Shown: positions 6,429 to 11,856 of the stretch, in pieces
How the letters are laid out: each line of letters opens with the position of its first letter
How positions within the stretch are numbered: the stretch's first letter is position 1
Assembly (NCBI GenBank): GCA_028699365.1
Contig: JAQVUQ010000019.1
Span: forward strand, 1 to 14,664
Direction: 5' to 3'
Length of the DNA: 14,664 nucleotides
Origin: UBA5359 sp028699365 [NCBI: bacterium]
GTDB lineage: Bacteria; UBP13; UBA5359
The notes under the pieces: model-generated
Told to the model about the DNA's origin: nothing
What the model saw: only the letters and a program-made list of their open reading frames with translations
Database searches by the model: none
Translations under genes and position numbers: made by a program

Positions 6429-8594
6429 ATGTCGACAGCCACACGTCCCGGACGTATCGTTCTCCCATTCTTTATACTTCTGATGCTTGTTGCGCCATTG
6501 CATGCGGCTAAAAAAGCTACTCCTCCCATCGTCATGGGGATACAGACGATGGCCGTCACTACGGAGTTTGCGGCTGACCTCAAACTTTCGTCGGAAATCA
6601 AAGGGATGTATATACTGTGTGTCTACGCCGGATCGCCGGCTGAGACCAGCGGTCTGCAGGAAGGCGATATCATAGTGCGTGTCCGGGACAGGAAGGGGAT
6701 AGACGTGGTCACGCCGGACGAGGCGACCTTCGATGCGGTGCGCAACGCTGTGCCTGTAAAGACCCCGCTGTCTTTAACCGTATTGCGTGCCGGAAAAGAG
6801 ATGCCTTTCTCCGTTTTGCGTGCGGCGGGGTATTTTGATCGTGCCTTGCAATCTCCGCCAAATGCACAGCCGCGAACAATCAAAATCAATCCCGATGGAA
6901 CCGGCGATGCGCGTTCACTGGAAGCCGGGCTGGCGTTGGCGCGTCCGGGCGATACAGTCCTGCTGGCGCCAGGAAATTTTGGCAATCTTGTGGTGTGGCG
7001 TGACGGTCTAACCATAGCGGCGCTTGACAAGGAGAAGGCTGTTACTGTCAAATACATAGGTTTGCAGCAAGCACGTGACCTTGTCATTCGCGGATTGGCC
7101 GTAAGCGATACACCTGGAAAAACGTCTCACGATATGGGCATTTTTATTTACGGCTGTGAGAATATAAAAATCGACGGCTGCCTGGCGCTGGGCTATAAAT
7201 ACGGTATTATGATGGCGAACAAGAGCAGCAATATCACCATCACTAACTGCATGATCACCATGAACATTACCGGTGTGGCTGTTCGGGGAGACTCAACGGC
7301 TGTTATTATGCGCAATCTGATTATAAAGAATTCGCAGCAGTTAAGCTTGAAGAATCTGTATGTATATTATGATTTTTCCGCCGCAGGGGTCGTGGTCCAT
7401 CAATCGCAGGCAGAGATTACCAACAACACTATAATTGATAATGCATGTCCTACCGATATATTCTGTGAATATGTGGGAAGACTCAATGTTGTTCCGGGCG
7501 CAGGCATTTCCTTATTTGAGGCAAAAAACGTTACGATTATCAACAATATCATCGGCGGGCATAATATCGGTGTCCTGGGCAATGAAAATTCGCAATTCGT
7601 GGTGGAATACAACGCTTTTTACATGAATGCGGCTCCGGGTAAGGCCTGGGGAGGCAACAACAGTTATGCCGTGGGGGCAGCTTCGGGAAATGTCCTATCC
7701 GGTTACAAGCGTGAGGAGACATCTGCGCCTCTGCTGTCTCTGGCGTCATGGACCAAGGTCGTATGCACGCCTTACCTGATGTTTCAGGTTTCGCAGAGCA
7801 ATATTAACTCCGATCCGTTTTTTGCCGATCGCATGAAGAACGACTACCGCCTGGCTGCCGATTCACCGTTGGTGAATAAAGGGCGCAACTGGACGTTCAT
7901 CGGCGCCTATCCCCCGGTTGGCGGTGAGAAACCTGCGGGCAATACGGCAAATCCGCTGCCTGCCAATGCCGGTGTTCTGGCCGGGCGCGGCGGCTGCTTC
8001 GTCATCAGTGCCGACGGTTATTTGCTTACTTGCGCACACCTGGTAAAAGACGCTGTGGCGGTGGAGATCGCGCTGGGCGGCAAACAGTATAAAGCAACCG
8101 TGCTGGGGACGGATGCAAAGCATGATCTGGCGTTGCTGAAGATTACCGCTACCGGCCTGACGGCTCTTCCGCTGTCCAATTCCAACGCCGTAGAACTTGG
8201 GCAGGACGTTCGCATTTTCAGCTATCCCTTTACCGATGTCAAGAACGAGCAGATGAAAGTATTGCGCGGCGCTATCGCCGGTATCAGCACCATTGAAACG
8301 ACAAGAGTATTTCAGGTAGACGTGCTGCCGCTTGCCGAGCAATGCGGCGGGCCTCTTGTCAACGAGCGGGGCGAAGTTGTCGGTTTGAACGCACCTTTAC
8401 TGACCGGCATGACAGGGAGCGATAAGATCGGGCTTGCTCTGCCTGTCAACTACGCCAAAGGATTGTTACGGGATGAAGGGGTATCGTATCTGACCCCGCC
8501 GGAGGCAGGAGATGAACTCGATGGACCGGCATTGGTCAAGCGTGTTGCTCCCGCAACCGGTTTGCTGCTGGTGCAGTATAATAATAAAAGATGA
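6429..8594 (+). CDS. secreted PDZ / right-handed beta-helix / trypsin-fold protein with Cys in place of the catalytic Ser
   Basis: The 721-residue product starts with a signal peptide (RPGR, hydrophobic 11-22, likely cut near LHA-AKK). Domain order as read: PDZ-like (about 35-135, with GSPAETSGLQEGDIIVRV); right-handed parallel beta-helix (about 150-445) opening with GDARSLEAGLALARPGDTVLLAPG and repeating strand motifs such as NITITNCMI, AEITNNTIIDN and VTIINNII; a cap ending SPLVNKG (about 460-500); then an HtrA/trypsin-like domain (about 515-690). In the last, His537 (TCAHLV) and Asp566 (HDLALLK) are kept with normal spacing, but the GNSGGP motif reads Glu637-Gln638-Cys639-Gly-Gly-Pro. The serine nucleophile is thus Cys and the oxyanion-hole Gly is Glu. 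It may be a cysteine-type protease or an inactive binding domain. AGAGGT (6414-6419) lies 9 bases before the ATG. The 3' end abuts a convergent gene. Function in envelope quality control or surface glycan/peptide binding is inference. Confidence 0.85.
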   Translation: MSTATRPGRIVLPFFILLMLVAPLHAAKKATPPIVMGIQTMAVTTEFAADLKLSSEIKGMYILCVYAGSPAETSGLQEGDIIVRVRDRKGIDVVTPDEATFDAVRNAVPVKTPLSLTVLRAGKEMPFSVLRAAGYFDRALQSPPNAQPRTIKINPDGTGDARSLEAGLALARPGDTVLLAPGNFGNLVVWRDGLTIAALDKEKAVTVKYIGLQQARDLVIRGLAVSDTPGKTSHDMGIFIYGCENIKIDGCLALGYKYGIMMANKSSNITITNCMITMNITGVAVRGDSTAVIMRNLIIKNSQQLSLKNLYVYYDFSAAGVVVHQSQAEITNNTIIDNACPTDIFCEYVGRLNVVPGAGISLFEAKNVTIINNIIGGHNIGVLGNENSQFVVEYNAFYMNAAPGKAWGGNNSYAVGAASGNVLSGYKREETSAPLLSLASWTKVVCTPYLMFQVSQSNINSDPFFADRMKNDYRLAADSPLVNKGRNWTFIGAYPPVGGEKPAGNTANPLPANAGVLAGRGGCFVISADGYLLTCAHLVKDAVAVEIALGGKQYKATVLGTDAKHDLALLKITATGLTALPLSNSNAVELGQDVRIFSYPFTDVKNEQMKVLRGAIAGISTIETTRVFQVDVLPLAEQCGGPLVNERGEVVGLNAPLLTGMTGSDKIGLALPVNYAKGLLRDEGVSYLTPPEAGDELDGPALVKRVAPATGLLLVQYNNKR

Positions 8595-8606
8595 TTAATC
8601 ATCTTT
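8587..8606. repeat. 20-base perfect palindrome over two convergent stop codons
   Basis: AAAGATGATTAATCATCTTT is its own reverse complement. The TGA of the plus-strand gene (8592-8594) and the TAA of the minus-strand gene (reverse complement of 8595-8597) lie at its centre. As RNA it could fold from either strand into a stem of about 8 pairs ending in a short T-run, so it may serve as a weak two-way transcription end. The palindrome is certain; the role is inferred. Confidence 0.6.
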
Positions 8607-9671
8607 GCGCCGGTTTCCCGGCTCTGAATTTATTGATAGCGATAGAGCGAGCAGGGCCGCGTCATCCAGAAGCTTGCCGTTTGTGAATCTCATTACCTCA
8701 TCGAATACCGACTGCGGCAATTCTTCGGCTGTGACGGATTTCAGCCCATCGACGAACTTCATCAATCGTTCCTCTCCAAAGAGGACGCTGTCATGACGTG
8801 CCTCGATAATGCCGTCGGTATATAACAGCAGAATATCGCCTTCTCTTATAACGGCTGTATCGTCGGCATATGTAAGTCCGGGGAAGGCACCGATAATGGT
8901 ACTGTTGGCGGCAAGACGCAAAACGTTGTCTCTACTCTTGATCAATGCCGGCGGATGACCGGCATTGCAATACGTAAGCAACCCGGATTCTTTATCGATT
9001 ATACCGAAAAAAACCGTAATGAAATTTCCGGGAGAAACAGTTCTCTCAACTGCATCGTTGGTTTTTATCATAACAGAGGCAGGAGAGATGTCTTCGTAGG
9101 CATAGGCTTTGATGGTATTTCTGGCAAGCGATGTCAGCGTCGCCGCCTTTAAACCCTTACCGGATACGTCACCTATAATGATCCCGGCCCGTCCGTGCTT
9201 CAAATCGAAGATGTCGAAAAAATCGCCGCCGATGGATGTGGTCTCTGTTGCTGAACGATAGAGATGACCGAATTCTATGCCCTCTATCCGGCCCGGTATG
9301 TTAAGCAGGAAATTCTGTAGAAAATCTGAAATCCTTCTTGCCTCTTCCGCTTTGATCAATCCGGTGATGTCGGAAGCGATAGTGATGGCACCGACAACTT
9401 TTCCTCGTTTATCCCTTACATCGGAAACCGAGAAGAGAACGGGAACGGTATCCCCTGATTTTTTACGGTATTCTGTTCGATAGGATTTCAACTCCATATT
9501 CTCAGTAAGTGACGTTTGCAGCAGGTGCGGCGTCTTTTCGTCTTCCTTAAACAGGATACGAACAGGTTTCCCAAGCAGTTCATCTTCCCGATATCCCAGC
9601 AAATCCAGAGTCGTTCTGTTTGCCGCGATAACATCTGTTTCCGCATCTATCAGGACCAGGGAATCCGTCAT
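8595..9671 (-). CDS. PAS domain plus PP2C-type serine phosphatase (RsbU/SpoIIE family)
   Basis: Likely a cytosolic phosphatase that dephosphorylates an anti-sigma-factor antagonist (STAS protein) in a partner-switching pathway, with the PAS domain sensing the signal. Seen: PAS at about 1-115 (ANRTTLDLLGYREDELLGKPV, a GDTVPVLFSVSDVRD strand pair, and the PAC end GAITIASDIT), a short helical linker, then PP2C at about 125-347 with all metal-site motifs: SIGGDFFD (D150, D153), GDVSGKG (167-173), NAGHPP, YTDGIIE (D286) and DDAALLALSL (D336, D337). The catalytic domain looks intact. No STAS or anti-sigma kinase gene lies in the window, so the target is unknown. The start is doubtful: ATG at 9671 cuts into the first PAS helix, has only a weak AAGAGA site, and the frame stays open upstream for 30 codons to a stop at 9762-9764 with no ATG, GTG or TTG. 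Confidence 0.9.
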   Translation of the reverse strand: MTDSLVLIDAETDVIAANRTTLDLLGYREDELLGKPVRILFKEDEKTPHLLQTSLTENMELKSYRTEYRKKSGDTVPVLFSVSDVRDKRGKVVGAITIASDITGLIKAEEARRISDFLQNFLLNIPGRIEGIEFGHLYRSATETTSIGGDFFDIFDLKHGRAGIIIGDVSGKGLKAATLTSLARNTIKAYAYEDISPASVMIKTNDAVERTVSPGNFITVFFGIIDKESGLLTYCNAGHPPALIKSRDNVLRLAANSTIIGAFPGLTYADDTAVIREGDILLLYTDGIIEARHDSVLFGEERLMKFVDGLKSVTAEELPQSVFDEVMRFTNGKLLDDAALLALSLSINSEPGNRRKDD

Positions 9672-9722
9672 CGTTGATAGTATCTCTTTGCTGGCCGATT
9701 CCGGACTTACGGTAAACAGGCG

Positions 9723-9758
9723 GTATCGGGATACTGCCTTTTGTATATACCCAGGTAT
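9723..9758. promoter_or_regulatory. pair of 5-2-5 dyads in divergent gap
   Basis: GTATC-GG-GATAC (9723-9734) and ATACC-CA-GGTAT (9747-9758) are perfect 5-base inverted repeats around 2-base spacers. Their centres are 24 bases apart, and both are built on GTAT/ATAC half-sites. They lie just upstream of the phosphatase gene, or inside its open upstream extension. They could be operator sites; chance is not excluded. Confidence 0.25.
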
Positions 9759-9808
9759 TGGTTATATTACTTATGTATGATCCTGCTGATGGGGATGAAT
9801 AACGGGCC

Positions 9809-9837
9809 TTGGCTTTGATTGATACATGGAGTAAAAT
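9809..9837 (+). promoter_or_regulatory. possible recQ promoter
   Basis: TTGGCT (9809-9814, three of six to consensus) and TAAAAT (9832-9837, five of six) are separated by 17 bases. They lie upstream of the recQ ribosome binding site AAGGAG (9893-9898). The -35 box is weak. The rest of the 236-base divergent gap (9672-9907) shows only the dyads listed and no RNA gene that I recognise. Confidence 0.35.
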
Positions 9838-9851
9838 GGAATGGCATTGTA

Positions 9852-9888
9852 TGCGTTGTTAGGTGTGCATGATGTAATACCTAACGCA
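9852..9888. repeat. imperfect inverted repeat before recQ
   Basis: The right arm ACCTAACGCA (9879-9888) pairs with TGCG-TTAGGT on the left (9852-9864) if a 3-base TTG is bulged out; the inner seven pairs (GTTAGGT/ACCTAAC) are perfect. The loop is 14 bases. It ends 4 bases before the AAGGAG ribosome binding site of recQ, so it could be an operator or an mRNA stem that affects translation. Confidence 0.45.
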
Positions 9889-9907
9889 CCAAAAGGAGCT
9901 TAGCCGA

Positions 9908-11767
9908 TTGAACAATAGAAATCACGATTCTTGTTGTGCAGAAAGTGCCGATCCGCGGCAGGTGTTGCGGGATATCTTCGGCTATACCGATTTTCGGGGA
10001 GATCAGGAAGAGATCATCGGGCATCTGCTGGGCGGCGGCGATGCCTTTGTGCTTATGCCTACCGGTGGCGGCAAATCGCTCTGCTACCAGATACCGGCCA
10101 TCATCCGTCCCGGAACGGGCGTGATCGTTTCCCCGTTGATCGCGCTTATGCAGGATCAGGTGAGGGCGATGCATCAGCTGGGTGTGCGGGCGGCTTTTCT
10201 CAATTCGACGCTCTCCCCGGTGGAAAGATCGCTGGTGGAGAGGCAGTTGTCGGACGGCGAGCTTGATCTTCTTTATGTGGCGCCGGAGCGTCTGCTGGCC
10301 GATCGTACCCTGGCCATGCTCGACCGAAGCCGTATCGCTCTCTTTGCCATCGATGAGGCCCACTGCGTTTCTCAGTGGGGACACGATTTTCGGGAGGAGT
10401 ATCTGCGGCTCTCCATTCTTCACGAACGTTATCCCGACGTCCCGCGGATAGCGTTGACGGCTACGGCGGACGGCCCCACCAGACGGGAAATAGTCGAGCG
10501 GCTGAACCTGGGCGAAGCCCGGACTTTTGTCAGCGGTTTTGATCGTCCCAACATACGCTATCATATCGTTGCCAAGCATAACCCCCAGCAACAGCTTCTT
10601 TCCTTTCTCAAATCCGAGCATCCGGCTGATTCAGGCATTATATACCGTCTGTCACGCAGGAAGACGGAGGAGACGGCACAGTGGCTGACGGAGCACGGCC
10701 GGAGGGCGCTGCCGTATCATGCCGGAATGGAGGCGAGGGCACGGCAGCGCAACCAGGAGATGTTCCTGCATGAGGAGAATGTCCTGATCGTGGCTACCAT
10801 CGCCTTCGGAATGGGCATAGACAAGCCCGACGTCCGCTTTGTCGCCCATCTGGATCTTCCCAAGAGCATCGAAGCCTATTATCAGGAGACAGGGCGTGCC
10901 GGACGGGATGGCTTGCCGGCGAATGCCTTCATGACCTACGGACTGGCCGATGTGGTCATGCTCCGGCAACTGCTTGACCGGTCTGAGGCGGATGATCAGC
11001 ACAAAAGCGTTGAACGACGTAAACTGCAGGCGCTTCTCGGCCTGTGTGAAACTATCAGGTGCAGACGCCAGGTTCTGCTGGCGTATTTCGGCGATCGGTT
11101 GATGGAACCGTGCGGGAACTGTGATACCTGCCTGCATCCGGTCGAGGGCTGGGACGGGACGGAAGCGGCGCAAAAGGCCATGCACTGTATCAGCCGGACC
11201 GGACAACGTTTCGGGGCCGTGCATCTGACGGATGTGCTCATCGGCAGAAGCACCGAGCGGGTAAAGCAGTTTCGGCATGACAAATTGAGCGTTTTCGGCA
11301 GCGGCAGCCAAATTCCTCTTGAAGAATGGCCGTCGATATTTCGTCAGCTTGCGGCCATGGGATTGCTGGCCGTGGACATGGAGCGCTATGGCGCTATCAC
11401 GCTGACGTCGGAATCCAGAAGGCTGCTGCAGGGTGAACGAGAAGTCCGCTTCCGTCGGGATCCCAAGCCGGAGAGAAAGAGGGCCAAAAGCAGAAGCACG
11501 TCGGGCAATGCCTCTGTTGCGATCTGTGGGCCTGAAGAGGCAGCCCTTTTCGAACGGCTGCGGGAGCTTCGTCTGAACATAGCCCGGGAGGCCGGCCTTC
11601 CGCCGTATATGGTCTTTCACGACAGCTCACTGCGGGATATGGCTGATCTGCGTCCCCTGACCATGACCGCTTTTGCCGGTATATCAGGCGTCGGCAGGCA
11701 GAAGCTGGAACGCTACGGAGAGCGCTTCATCGAGGTGATCCGCTCAGACAGCAAAGATGTGGAATGA
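9908..11767 (+). CDS. recQ: ATP-dependent DNA helicase RecQ
   Basis: A 3'-to-5' DNA helicase of recombination and replication-fork repair. The 619-residue product has the complete classical layout: superfamily 2 helicase core with YTDFRGDQ (start), PTGGGKS (51-57), SPLIALMQDQV, IDEAH (148-152) followed by the RecQ-specific aromatic loop CVSQWGHDFR, LTATA, ATIAFGMGIDKPDVRFV and QETGRAGRDG; then the RQC zinc-binding part (CRRQVLLAYF ... CGNCDTC) and winged helix; and a C-terminal HRDC domain (about 530-612, ISGVGRQKLERYGERF). The start codon is TTG, chosen because AAGGAG at 9893-9898 lies 9 bases before it and the family N-terminus begins about 10 residues in; no nearby ATG fits. It is divergent from the phosphatase gene. 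The next gene is 89 bases downstream on the same strand. No motif is degenerate. Confidence 0.97.
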   Translation: MNNRNHDSCCAESADPRQVLRDIFGYTDFRGDQEEIIGHLLGGGDAFVLMPTGGGKSLCYQIPAIIRPGTGVIVSPLIALMQDQVRAMHQLGVRAAFLNSTLSPVERSLVERQLSDGELDLLYVAPERLLADRTLAMLDRSRIALFAIDEAHCVSQWGHDFREEYLRLSILHERYPDVPRIALTATADGPTRREIVERLNLGEARTFVSGFDRPNIRYHIVAKHNPQQQLLSFLKSEHPADSGIIYRLSRRKTEETAQWLTEHGRRALPYHAGMEARARQRNQEMFLHEENVLIVATIAFGMGIDKPDVRFVAHLDLPKSIEAYYQETGRAGRDGLPANAFMTYGLADVVMLRQLLDRSEADDQHKSVERRKLQALLGLCETIRCRRQVLLAYFGDRLMEPCGNCDTCLHPVEGWDGTEAAQKAMHCISRTGQRFGAVHLTDVLIGRSTERVKQFRHDKLSVFGSGSQIPLEEWPSIFRQLAAMGLLAVDMERYGAITLTSESRRLLQGEREVRFRRDPKPERKRAKSRSTSGNASVAICGPEEAALFERLRELRLNIAREAGLPPYMVFHDSSLRDMADLRPLTMTAFAGISGVGRQKLERYGERFIEVIRSDSKDVE

Positions 11768-11784
11768 ACGGCTCGGGGCGATAA

Positions 11785-11820
11785 TATACTGTCGCTTTTG
11801 GGTATAATATAGTTTATAAT
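11785..11820 (+). promoter_or_regulatory. AT-rich patch with three -10-like boxes
   Basis: TATACT (11785-11790), TATAAT (11803-11808) and TATAAT (11815-11820) lie in an AT-rich island between recQ and the peptidase gene. No convincing -35 box was found at normal spacing for any of them. The island probably holds a promoter for the peptidase gene, starting 37-72 bases before its ATG. Confidence 0.4.
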
Positions 11821-11856
11821 TGCTCTGAGATACAGGGCTGATACGGAAGGTGCTTG

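Noticed and set aside
10652-11620. Minus-strand open frame of about 322 codons inside recQ
   Set aside because: It is antisense to the intact and highly conserved RecQ motifs and its translation has no recognisable domain.
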